Source: CAYSLA01 sp964431685 (GTDB lineage: Bacteria; Armatimonadota; UBA5829). Taken from it: a stretch of 12,677 bases of DNA. The notes beneath the pieces are model-generated. The model ran no database searches. It saw only the letters and a program-made list of their open reading frames with translations, and was not told where the DNA came from. The stretch's first letter is position 1; every line of letters begins with the position of its first letter. This document shows, piece by piece, positions 1 to 6,729 of the stretch. Location of the stretch: assembly GCA_964431685.1 (NCBI GenBank), contig CAYSLA010000099.1, positions 1 to 12,677 of the forward strand, read 5' to 3'. The position numbers and the translations under genes were made by a program.

Positions 1-247
1 ACTCCTAATCATTGATGGTTAGTACTTTACTCCCACCAGACCCTATGCGGCCATAGTTTCCGGAAACAAGGCGGTCAGAATTTCCGGAAACTCCAAGGAG
101 AACTATCTTAGTATGAATCCAATAGTAGAAAACGGCTACGTGTGTAGGCGACGTAACCTGGAGGCACTGCGACCCTGTAAAACATCCAGGTTTTCGGCGA
201 GCATGCGTTCCAATCCGGGGATGATGTCAAACGGAACTATCTTTCTG
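1..247. other. Non-coding upstream region with no convincing gene
   Basis: No ORF here has a credible start together with protein-like content on the + strand. The clearest structure is the pair of palindromes at 55-92. On the minus strand a 41-codon frame runs from an ATG at 261 down to a TAG at 138-136. Its peptide looks somewhat protein-like (contains FDIIPGLERMLAENLDVLQG), but it has no recognised family and overlaps the + strand promoter. It could be a decayed gene end or chance. The rest shows nothing I can name. Confidence 0.5.
55..92. repeat. 12-bp inverted repeat built from two TTTCCGGAAA palindromes
   Basis: AGTTTCCGGAAA (55-66) and TTTCCGGAAACT (81-92) are perfect reverse complements separated by 14 bp. 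Each arm also contains the self-complementary decamer TTTCCGGAAA, at 57-66 and 81-90, with centres 24 bp apart. Such nested symmetry fits a pair of dimer-binding sites or a hairpin at the end of an upstream transcript. There is no T tract, so an intrinsic terminator is not supported. The binding partner is unknown. Confidence 0.6.
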
Positions 248-276
248 TTGACAGCGACCATTTATCATGGTATACT
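248..276 (+). promoter_or_regulatory. sigma70-type promoter of the beta-helix gene
   Basis: TTGACA at 248-253 and TATACT at 271-276 are separated by exactly 17 bp, so the -35 is the full consensus and the -10 matches at five of six positions. The expected start of transcription near 283 gives a leader of about 70 nt before the ATG at 355. The same arrangement recurs upstream of the next gene. Confidence 0.8.
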
Positions 277-280
277 CCAT
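266..280. promoter_or_regulatory. Candidate operator over the -10 box, copy 1
   Basis: CATGGTATACTCCAT is identical to the sequence at 3045-3059 and sits at the same place relative to the -35 box. Beyond the -10 hexamer, nine flanking bases are also conserved. The element has ATGG-N6-CCAT symmetry and a GTATAC core. The core fits the GT(A/C)-(G/T)AC pattern usual for operators of GntR-family regulators, one of which is encoded at 6730. Binding there would block RNA polymerase. Pairing with that regulator is inference. A further CATGGT lies at 285-290. Confidence 0.5.
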
Positions 281-326
281 ATAGCATGGTTTCGACCCTG
301 GCCAGTATGATGGCCTTTGACTTACC

Positions 327-350
327 AGATAACTGATAACTGGGAGGACT
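327..350 (+). promoter_or_regulatory. Leader element shared with the next gene, copy 1, including the RBS
   Basis: The leader carries the tandem heptamer GATAACT-GATAACT (328-341) running directly into the ribosome-binding site GGAGG (343-347), which is 7 nt before the ATG. About 17 of 24 bases of 327-350 match 3074-3097 in the leader of the next gene, so similarity of the two upstream regions extends past the promoter. The role is unknown. It may simply reflect shared ancestry of the two leaders. Confidence 0.35.
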
Positions 351-354
351 TGGA

Positions 355-2994
355 ATGCGCCGTTTCTCGATCATAAAGAGTCTCCAGCTCATTTTGTGGC
401 TAGCAGTTGGCGCTACTGCCGTCTGCGGGGCGACCGTCTGGGACGCAAAGCAGTTGAACGATGGCGGAAGTGTCACTCTCACTTCGGTTCCAGTGACTGC
501 TGTGTTTGACGATGCGTTCTATGTCCAGTCAGACGCCGGGGCTTGCGGCATCAGGGTGGAAAGAGCTGGCCACGGCGTTCTCCAGGGAATGCTTGTCGAC
601 CTGAGCGGGAAGATATATACCAACCCCGACCTCGAACGATACATCGCAGCCACCAGTGTAGACGACACTGGGAGTTCATGCGTAGTGAGCCCAGTAGCAA
701 TGGGTTGCAGTGCGGTAGTGGGCGGGCATCTGGACTACGAAGCTGCCACCGGGCGCGGCCAGGCAGGGATTGCCAACGCCGCCGGGCTCAATACCGTGGG
801 GCTCCTGGTCAAGCTCTCGGGCACGGTCGGTTTTGTGGATGCCGGCTCGTTCGTCATTGATGACGGCGGTACACCCGTTAAGTGTCTGATGCCACCTGGA
901 ATCGTTGCCGATCCGCGATGGTCGTTTGCGAGTGTTTCGGGAATCTCAGCGTGCGGCTGGACCGGCGGGCAGATGGAACGCGTGCTACGTGTGCGCAGTA
1001 CGGACGACATTAGTGTTGTAGTGCCCGACCAGCTAGTCCAGAAAGTGCAGACCGCGGGTTCGTTCGCAGACGATCTGTCCGCTGGCGGGCTCAGCGGTGT
1101 GTGGGCGTATTCCGGCGCGGTAATGGGAGAGCCTTCCACATTCGGCAAGACCGATGTTGCAGGACTGTTCAGCGATGGAGGCTACAGCCACCTCACCTAT
1201 CGATTTGACGTGCCTGCCGGCAATACTAGTTTTGTAAAGCTCTCCTTCACCGCCACCGTTTACTCCGGCGGGTACGATCCGGGAGAGTCCCCGCTCGCCC
1301 TCACATACAGCTACGACGGCGAATACTGGTTCACTTCTGCGACTCTGAGCTCGCCGGGCCCATCTTGGACGCAACTGTCCGGCTCGGCAGTGGTTGCTCC
1401 GTTGGATCGGACACTGTACGTGCGCCTTGGAGGACAGACTGTCGCCGGGGGGACTGCGTGGTACGCCACGATTGACAAGATGGAAGTCAGCTTCACAGCG
1501 GCAAACGTAAAGAATGTCAAATCCGCACCCTATAACGCGAAAGGGGACGGGGTCACCAACGACCGAACTGCCATTCAATCCGCGATCAACGCCGCATCAT
1601 CCGGTGGAGGCATTGTCTATTTCCCTCCTGGCAACTACTTCGTGTCCGGGTCGCAGATCTCGTTGAGAGCGAATGTCGGGCTCGCAGGTCTGGGCTCCCA
1701 AAGCGTGATCATTCAGGGTGATACGATGGCGAATATGATCTCGGCAAAGGGATCGGTAAGCACGCCTTGTGAGAACCCTTCTATAAGGTTTCTTACATTC
1801 AAGATGCAAGGCGGGGCTTCGAATGTATGTTGGTCATTCGCGAACTTCGATCACTGCCGCAACGCCTTTGTTTCGAACTGCAGCTTTGACTCCCTTAGCC
1901 AGGCAGGCCCATTCGGGATGTTCCACCAGGTAGACTTCACTCTCTGTGACGGAGTCGTTGTCACACACAACGTTTTCAAGAACTGCCTCGCCGGCACCGG
2001 AATGAACGGCGCTGCCTGGGAACCCACGCTTGCTACCAACGGCTACTTTGCCCGCAACTTAGTGAGTATGTATTTCGACACTGGGATCGGTCTATGGACG
2101 GGTGCGCAGAATACACGGATATGCCATAACGTGTTCCGTGGCCCGGTTGATGCCGATCCGAATGCGGTCGGTGTGGACAATGACGGTGCTCACGACTGCC
2201 TAGTTGACCACAACACATTCATCGGCGGGCAGATCGGTGTCAGGGTTATGGACTCTCACAATGGGAACTATCCAATCAACCGATTCACGGTCGATGGTAA
2301 CACGTTCCGAGGCCAGAAAGATAATCCAAATGGGAATCCTGCTTGTGCTATCAAGCTGGTTCACACCATCAGCGCCGAGTATCCGAACTACGAGATGGAC
2401 ACGATCATCAAGAACAACCGGATTGAGATCGTATCGACGGGGATCATGTCATGGTCCTATGTTACTCGCGACACTGGGCCAGACCTTACGCTGACCATTG
2501 AGGACAACAGTTTTACCGGTAACGGCAAGGCTGTCATCATTGGAGGATACGGGCACAACGGCAATTATGTGATCCCCAATCGCACAAACACGTTCAATAT
2601 GAATGATGGTGCACTAGTTGGTTCGCCAAGGACGTCAGAATGGGCCAATCCTGATGGCGATCCGCTTGTCGTGTTTGGGAATGAGAATGTGTTGGCTACG
2701 CCGGTTCCCTCGCCACATACGTATTCGTCGACGGCCACGATCTGGTCCGGAAACCTGGTCCCGGGTTTCTATGGAGTCAAGCTACGATATGGAACGCTTC
2801 AGCCCAACCCTGCGACGTATGCGCTTATGAATATTCTGGGACTAAGCACTCAAATTGTGGCCGCACAATCCAACAGCAGTTTCGATCTCTACTTCGCGAT
2901 CAGCGGCTCTGGGGTGCGGACGATCCAATTCAGTCTGCCAAGTGGAGGATTCAACGCTACGATAGACTCGCTTGTTTTGTACCGAATGCTGTAG
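355..2994 (+). CDS. Secreted pectate-lyase-like beta-helix protein with two accessory beta domains
   Basis: This 879-aa protein starts at ATG 355, 7 nt after GGAGG. Residues 1-26 form a signal peptide with likely cleavage after CGA, so it is exported. Residues about 27-221 form an OB-like beta domain (here called A, containing FYVQSDAGACGIRVERAGHG). About 230-382 form a jelly-roll-like domain (B) with a YSYDGEYW element at 318-325. From 386 the N-terminal signature of the Pectate_lyase_3 superfamily is clear: GDGVTNDRTAIQSAINAA, then GGGIVYFPPGNYFVSG. A right-handed beta-helix with repeated N-x-F turns (HNVFKN, HNTFIGG, GNTFRG, DNSFTG) runs to about 770, and a small beta domain ends the protein. 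The family acts on polyuronides or related polysaccharides, as lyase, hydrolase or epimerase. I see no GH28 catalytic set (NTD/DD/GHG/RIK), so substrate and chemistry are open. A and B recur, in swapped order, in the protein at 3193. Confidence 0.85.
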   Translation: MRRFSIIKSLQLILWLAVGATAVCGATVWDAKQLNDGGSVTLTSVPVTAVFDDAFYVQSDAGACGIRVERAGHGVLQGMLVDLSGKIYTNPDLERYIAATSVDDTGSSCVVSPVAMGCSAVVGGHLDYEAATGRGQAGIANAAGLNTVGLLVKLSGTVGFVDAGSFVIDDGGTPVKCLMPPGIVADPRWSFASVSGISACGWTGGQMERVLRVRSTDDISVVVPDQLVQKVQTAGSFADDLSAGGLSGVWAYSGAVMGEPSTFGKTDVAGLFSDGGYSHLTYRFDVPAGNTSFVKLSFTATVYSGGYDPGESPLALTYSYDGEYWFTSATLSSPGPSWTQLSGSAVVAPLDRTLYVRLGGQTVAGGTAWYATIDKMEVSFTAANVKNVKSAPYNAKGDGVTNDRTAIQSAINAASSGGGIVYFPPGNYFVSGSQISLRANVGLAGLGSQSVIIQGDTMANMISAKGSVSTPCENPSIRFLTFKMQGGASNVCWSFANFDHCRNAFVSNCSFDSLSQAGPFGMFHQVDFTLCDGVVVTHNVFKNCLAGTGMNGAAWEPTLATNGYFARNLVSMYFDTGIGLWTGAQNTRICHNVFRGPVDADPNAVGVDNDGAHDCLVDHNTFIGGQIGVRVMDSHNGNYPINRFTVDGNTFRGQKDNPNGNPACAIKLVHTISAEYPNYEMDTIIKNNRIEIVSTGIMSWSYVTRDTGPDLTLTIEDNSFTGNGKAVIIGGYGHNGNYVIPNRTNTFNMNDGALVGSPRTSEWANPDGDPLVVFGNENVLATPVPSPHTYSSTATIWSGNLVPGFYGVKLRYGTLQPNPATYALMNILGLSTQIVAAQSNSSFDLYFAISGSGVRTIQFSLPSGGFNATIDSLVLYRML

Positions 2995-3026
2995 ATATAC
3001 AACAGAAAAAAATACGTCATGAGGTC
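2995..3026 (+). other. Short spacer after the beta-helix gene, no terminator seen
   Basis: Between the stop codon and the next -35 box there is only an A-rich stretch (AGAAAAAAATACG) and no hairpin with a T tract. Read-through from the upstream gene into the next one is therefore possible, although the next gene has its own strong promoter. Confidence 0.4.
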
Positions 3027-3055
3027 TTGACACCCCGGTTTTTCCATGGTATACT
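3027..3055 (+). promoter_or_regulatory. sigma70-type promoter of the triple-repeat gene
   Basis: TTGACA at 3027-3032 and TATACT at 3050-3055 have a 17-bp spacer, the same geometry as the promoter at 248-276. Transcription from near 3062 would give an unusually long leader of about 130 nt before the ATG at 3193. Confidence 0.8.
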
Positions 3056-3059
3056 CCAT
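3045..3059. promoter_or_regulatory. Candidate operator over the -10 box, copy 2
   Basis: This is an exact second copy of CATGGTATACTCCAT (first at 266-280), again covering the -10 hexamer and placed 12 bp after the -35 box. Identity of the nine non-promoter flanking bases in two promoters about 2.8 kb apart argues for a common regulatory protein. The GntR/LacI-type regulator at 6730 is the natural candidate (inference). Confidence 0.5.
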
Positions 3060-3192
3060 TATTGCAGCTTATTAGGTAACTGGTAAGTTGAGGGGCTAGT
3101 TGAACCAGAAGTTGGACAGATGATCGCACTGTCAATGGGCAACGACTAAGTAAATCGCACCACGTAATGCACGATGATGAAAGGAACCTAAG
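3060..3192 (+). other. Long 5' leader of the triple-repeat gene
   Basis: This 133-nt untranslated stretch contains the 3074-3097 segment, similar to the leader of the previous gene (GGTAACTGGTAAGT). It ends with the ribosome-binding site AAAGGA at 3180-3185, 7 nt before the start codon. I recognise no riboswitch, and there is no clear terminator/antiterminator pair. The length leaves room for post-transcriptional control. Confidence 0.35.
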
Positions 3193-5796
3193 ATGAAACC
3201 AAACGTAGCAGTCCTTGCAGCTCTTGCGGTGCTTGTGCTCGCCACCGCACCGATTCAAGCGACCACCTATCTTGGTCAGAACTTCACTGTCTCGAGCTTT
3301 CCAGCGGGATGGGAGGCGAACTTTGACTCTCAGGTCATTGACGGCGCCTGGGAGACGACCAAAGGTTGGTTGGGAGTCGGATTCTATGGCCTACCGGCGA
3401 CGACCGATGCGATACTGGAAAAGCACTTTCCGCGGGCAAGCGGTGACACCACATCCTACGTTGCCCAGTTGGCCATGTCGGGACACGGCTGGCACAAGAT
3501 GTACCATGTACACTACCTCGCCTATAGCCTGGATAACGGAGCGACGTGGATAAGGGTCGGCAGTGACACCAGGGACTCCTACACCACCGAGACTATCGGG
3601 GGAGCAGTGATAGTACCGCCGGATGCGTCACTTTGGGTGAGATACTGTGCCGTCGACTGCGGTGACTGGACAGCCACCCTGCCGGCTAGCGGATTCTACG
3701 GCGGCGGAAGTGCGATCACGCAGGTGTCCGTCAAGTTCGGAGCCGGTTTCCAGATGGGTACAGACTTCTCGAAGACGGACTTCCAGACTGGATGGGAATC
3801 TGATTTCAGCTCGACCCAGATCAATGGTGGTTTTCTCCCTGCCGGTGTACTGAGAGTTGGCTTCGGCGGCATTCCTCCTGGTCCGATTGATGCGGTTTTG
3901 GAGAGGGTATATCTGCGCCCAAGTGGCGACACAAATCCTTACGTGGTCAAGCTTTCTCAGAAGTTTGAGCGAGCGAACAGATACCACCAGAACTACATCA
4001 AGTACAGCATGGATGGTGGCACGACTTGGAAGACTGTCGGTCCCACTACTTCATCTGACTGGCCAGCCGTGACGATCTCGGCGGAGGCTTACGTTCCCTC
4101 ATCAGCAGGCATGCTGATCGTTCAGAATGGAGTTGTAGACAACGGCGACTGGTCTTTTGGTCTTCTGGGAGATGGAGGTGGAAGCCATATAATAAGTGTG
4201 GCTGCGGACTTTTGCGTCGCGTCGACGATGGGCGATGATTTCTACAAGTCTGATTGGACGGAACCAACATGGCGGAGTGATTTCCAGCGCATTCTTGGCG
4301 AAGGCCAGCAGGGCGGAAGTGGCTCGTGGACAGGAAATGGCTCATATCTGTCCTACAACGAGGGCGGACAACCGGCCCTTGAGAACCTTGGGATGGCCAA
4401 ATACTACGTTCGCGCGGAGGGCGATAACAATATCTACGTTTTGAACTCGACCACGAGCGCCGGCCGGTGGGATCGCGTACGCGACAACATGACCTCGCTG
4501 ACAACGGATGGCGCGACATGGAATGTGCTCGACAGGCAGACCATCGATACCTGGTGGCCCACGAACGAGTTGGTTGCCGGAACCACCACTATTGACAGCA
4601 GCGCCCCCTTCCTGGGCGTGAGAAGAGAGATCACGTACTTTGATCCGCCGCAAAGTACCGACTGGGCTTCGGACGCGCAGCGGATTAGCTGGGTAGGCGA
4701 TGATTTCAAGGCCATACATCCCATCGTGGTGTTCAGCTCGTACACGGACGAGCTCAGTAGCCGGCGCAATCTTTGGAGTAATGCTGGTGACGTCACGCCA
4801 TGGACCGCACTTGGCGGCAGCGACAGAGCAGGACTGTACAGCGACGGCGGATGGAACTACGTCGGCTACCGATTTGACAGATCCGCTGGTACCACGGGCG
4901 GCATAAAGGTCGACCTGTCGACGAACGTCTACGTCGAATCCATCGATTTCGACAATGAGACGTTTGCCCTGTGGTACAGTTGGGATGGGACAACTTGGAC
5001 ACAACTGGACAAAGCGACGGCTGCGGACGTCGGGGTTGTGTGGACCACACTTGCCGGATCCGTGACCATGGACGGAGCCAAGAACTCGCTCTACGTAGCT
5101 GTTGGCGGCCCAACTGCCGCAGGTGGACCCGCTTGGATGGGCTACATAGATCGAGTAAGTGCCAGCTTCGGCACTCCCCCGATAGGGCTCGGCGGAGCGA
5201 AGAACTTGGCGGATGGCACTCCTGTGGCAATCAACTCACTCGTGGTAACTCACGGCGGGTTCGCTGACTTCTTCTATGCTCAGTCCGAAACGGAGCGATC
5301 TGGCATCCGTGTCGAGAAGATCGCACACGGACGGGTGCTGAACGAGAAGGTCTCGGTGACCGGGTATATGCGAACGAAGCCATACGGTGAGAAGTATGTC
5401 GAAGCCACCGGCGTCGTGCACCTCGGCACAGGCGCCATTGAGCCCACAGGCATGATCAACAAGAACGTGGGCGGCGGCCCGTGCTTCTACGATCCGGATA
5501 CTAAGGCCGGGGTCAGAGGTTACGCCAACAGTGGCGGGGCAAACAATCAAGGCCTGCTGGTCAAGATATGGGGCATCCCGACCTATACGGGTAGCTACAG
5601 CGTCTTCACCATCGACGACGGAAGTGGCAACGTTATTCCGTGTTACGACCCCATGAACAATGCCTGGGGAGCAGAGGGATGGCTATATGTCGCGGTTACT
5701 GGTGTTGTCTCAGTGGACCATGTGGATGAAGCCGGCAACATGTACCCGCTGTTGACGGTAAGAGAGACACTGGCGGACTTGCAGGGCATCCAGTAG
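3193..5796 (+). CDS. Secreted multidomain protein with three tandem ~160-aa repeats plus A and B domains
   Basis: This 867-aa protein starts at ATG 3193. Residues 1-23 form a signal peptide (cleavage after IQA). Three tandem copies of a domain I do not recognise follow at about 27-183, 188-343 and 346-505. Each opens with G-x-[ND]-F, then W-E/R-x-[ND]-F. Each carries a short Asp-box-like element: YSLDNGATW at 111-119, YSMDGGTTW at 271-279, and the degenerate LTTDGATW at 436-443. Copies 1 and 2 also have V-D-x-GDW. Copy 3 is the most diverged. Residues about 512-660 match domain B of the protein at 355 (GLYSDGGWNYVGYRFD, YSWDGTTW). About 668-867 match its domain A (FYAQSETERSGIRVEKIAHG). No catalytic motif or C-terminal anchor is visible. 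The composition fits an extracellular carbohydrate-binding or adhesive protein (inference). The gene probably shares regulation with the beta-helix gene. Confidence 0.8.
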   Translation: MKPNVAVLAALAVLVLATAPIQATTYLGQNFTVSSFPAGWEANFDSQVIDGAWETTKGWLGVGFYGLPATTDAILEKHFPRASGDTTSYVAQLAMSGHGWHKMYHVHYLAYSLDNGATWIRVGSDTRDSYTTETIGGAVIVPPDASLWVRYCAVDCGDWTATLPASGFYGGGSAITQVSVKFGAGFQMGTDFSKTDFQTGWESDFSSTQINGGFLPAGVLRVGFGGIPPGPIDAVLERVYLRPSGDTNPYVVKLSQKFERANRYHQNYIKYSMDGGTTWKTVGPTTSSDWPAVTISAEAYVPSSAGMLIVQNGVVDNGDWSFGLLGDGGGSHIISVAADFCVASTMGDDFYKSDWTEPTWRSDFQRILGEGQQGGSGSWTGNGSYLSYNEGGQPALENLGMAKYYVRAEGDNNIYVLNSTTSAGRWDRVRDNMTSLTTDGATWNVLDRQTIDTWWPTNELVAGTTTIDSSAPFLGVRREITYFDPPQSTDWASDAQRISWVGDDFKAIHPIVVFSSYTDELSSRRNLWSNAGDVTPWTALGGSDRAGLYSDGGWNYVGYRFDRSAGTTGGIKVDLSTNVYVESIDFDNETFALWYSWDGTTWTQLDKATAADVGVVWTTLAGSVTMDGAKNSLYVAVGGPTAAGGPAWMGYIDRVSASFGTPPIGLGGAKNLADGTPVAINSLVVTHGGFADFFYAQSETERSGIRVEKIAHGRVLNEKVSVTGYMRTKPYGEKYVEATGVVHLGTGAIEPTGMINKNVGGGPCFYDPDTKAGVRGYANSGGANNQGLLVKIWGIPTYTGSYSVFTIDDGSGNVIPCYDPMNNAWGAEGWLYVAVTGVVSVDHVDEAGNMYPLLTVRETLADLQGIQ

Positions 5797-5801
5797 CACA
5801 C

Positions 5802-5867
5802 GCGGAAGCGAGGTCTCGACCGGCCCAACGCGAGGTCCTGGGTCGGCAGAGCTGAGACCTCCGCCGC
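5802..5867 (+). terminator. Long imperfect hairpin after the triple-repeat gene, possible terminator
   Basis: GAGGTCTC (5810-5817) pairs with GAGACCTC (5854-5861). Inside it CGACC (5817-5821) can pair with GGTCG (5841-5845), partly competing with the outer stem, and outside it GCGG (5802-5805) with CCGC (5864-5867). The octamer GCGAGGTC also occurs twice, at 5808-5815 and 5830-5837. The structure starts 6 nt after the stop codon. There is no T tract, so it may protect the mRNA 3' end instead of terminating transcription. Confidence 0.35.
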
Positions 5868-5895
5868 ACCAACCAGAAGGCATCGAAAGGTGGTG

Positions 5896-5961
5896 ATGCG
5901 ACTGAAAGTTGATGACAACAGGAACTTCCTCACAGGTACGATGGAGGAATGCAGACAATGA
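5896..5961 (+). CDS. Possible 21-aa leader ORF ahead of the PEP-CTERM gene
   Basis: An ATG at 5896 follows AAAGGTGG (5887-5894) very closely and opens a 21-codon frame (MRLKVDDNRNFLTGTMEECR, then Q). Its TGA overlaps an ATG at 5958 in an ATGA arrangement. That ATG is in frame with the PEP-CTERM gene and is preceded by GGAGG at 5943-5947. This could be a translationally coupled leader peptide, or chance in a 200-nt intergenic region. No family is recognised. Confidence 0.2.
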   Translation: MRLKVDDNRNFLTGTMEECRQ

Positions 5962-5999
5962 AACGTACTAAGACTCGATTACTTCAAGGAGAAAATCAG

Positions 6000-6617
6000 A
6001 TGAAGACTAGAATGATTCAGGTTGTACTTGCAGCGACAGTTCTGCTGCTCGCGTTCTCGGGTGTGCTGCTCGCCGCTGGGCCCATGGGCCAGGATTTTCT
6101 GAAGAACACTTGGGCAACCGGTTGGGAGAGCGATTTCGATTCGGCGACTACTGGCGGCTCATGGAATCTTGACATGGGATGGCTTGGCGTATGTTGGTAC
6201 GGTTGGCAACTACCCGATGCAGTACTCGAAAAGGACTGGACGAGGCTGGGAACCGACACAAAGACTTACGTCGTTAACCTGGCAATGGACGGGCACGGCT
6301 GGCACAGAATGCATAACACCGGCTACATCGACTACAGCCTTGATGGCGGCGCCTGGATGCGACTGGCATCCGGCGCTTTTGACTCCTATGGCAATACGCA
6401 TATTGCCGGGAGTATCGCGGTCGGTTCAGGCGTTCAGGCTCTGGGAATCCGCTACGGAGTTGTGAACGCTGGTGACTGGATCACGGAGCAGTACTCTGGC
6501 GGCAGTTGTGCCATAACTGCCGTGTCAGCGGCGTTTGTTCCTGAACCGAGCAGCATTCTCGCTTTGCTGTCCGGGTGCGGCGGTCTGCTGGGGATCGCCC
6601 TGAGACGAAGGAAGTAG
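6000..6617 (+). CDS. PEP-CTERM surface protein consisting of one copy of the repeat domain
   Basis: I place the start at ATG 6000 (205 aa), 8 nt after AAGGAG, because it gives a normal signal peptide (MKTRMIQVVLAATVLLLAFS, cleavage near residue 25). In-frame ATGs at 5949 and 5958 are alternatives; 5958 also has GGAGG 10 nt upstream. Residues about 29-178 are a single copy of the domain repeated in the preceding protein. It is closest to that protein's copy 1: both have GWE-x-x-FDS, AM-x-GHGWH-x-M, a YSLD-x-G element (here 112-119) and GDW. The C-terminus is a PEP-CTERM sorting signal: VPEP at 180-183, a hydrophobic segment, then RRRK at the end. In that family such tails are processed by an exosortase and used for surface or matrix display. 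No exosortase is in this window. The protein is probably a surface-displayed binding module (inference). Confidence 0.85.
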   Translation: MKTRMIQVVLAATVLLLAFSGVLLAAGPMGQDFLKNTWATGWESDFDSATTGGSWNLDMGWLGVCWYGWQLPDAVLEKDWTRLGTDTKTYVVNLAMDGHGWHRMHNTGYIDYSLDGGAWMRLASGAFDSYGNTHIAGSIAVGSGVQALGIRYGVVNAGDWITEQYSGGSCAITAVSAAFVPEPSSILALLSGCGGLLGIALRRRK

Positions 6618-6630
6618 TCACAGACTGTCA

Positions 6631-6668
6631 CAGGAAGACCTCTCGCAGTCTGCGGAGAGGTCTTCCTG
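6631..6668 (+). terminator. Strong hairpin terminating the PEP-CTERM gene
   Basis: CAGGAAGACCTCTC (6631-6644) and GAGAGGTCTTCCTG (6655-6668) are perfect 14-bp complements. Extra CGCA/TGCG pairing at the top of the loop is possible. The structure begins 13 nt after the TAG. The right arm is pyrimidine-rich (GGTCTTCCT) but there is no classical U tract behind it. Its position between two unrelated genes makes a terminator or mRNA 3'-end stabiliser the best reading. Confidence 0.65.
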
Positions 6669-6729
6669 GAATAACTGTTAAGACTCGGCCATCACACCCA
6701 TGGAGGTTGCACGGAAATCGTGGAGGATT

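Noticed and set aside
113..310. 65-aa + strand frame upstream of the beta-helix gene
   Set aside because: It runs across the -35 and -10 boxes and the operator-like element, has a poorly spaced AAGGAG, and its peptide resembles no protein family or signal peptide.
4342..5004. 220-aa minus-strand frame opposite the triple-repeat gene
   Set aside because: It lies wholly within a gene with strong domain evidence. Long antisense frames are common in GC-rich coding DNA, and this one has no credible start signal or motif.
6700..6729. Upstream ATG start for the regulator
   Set aside because: There is no ribosome-binding site ahead of 6700, and the extra ten residues precede the normal N-terminus of the GntR winged helix; 6730 is preferred.
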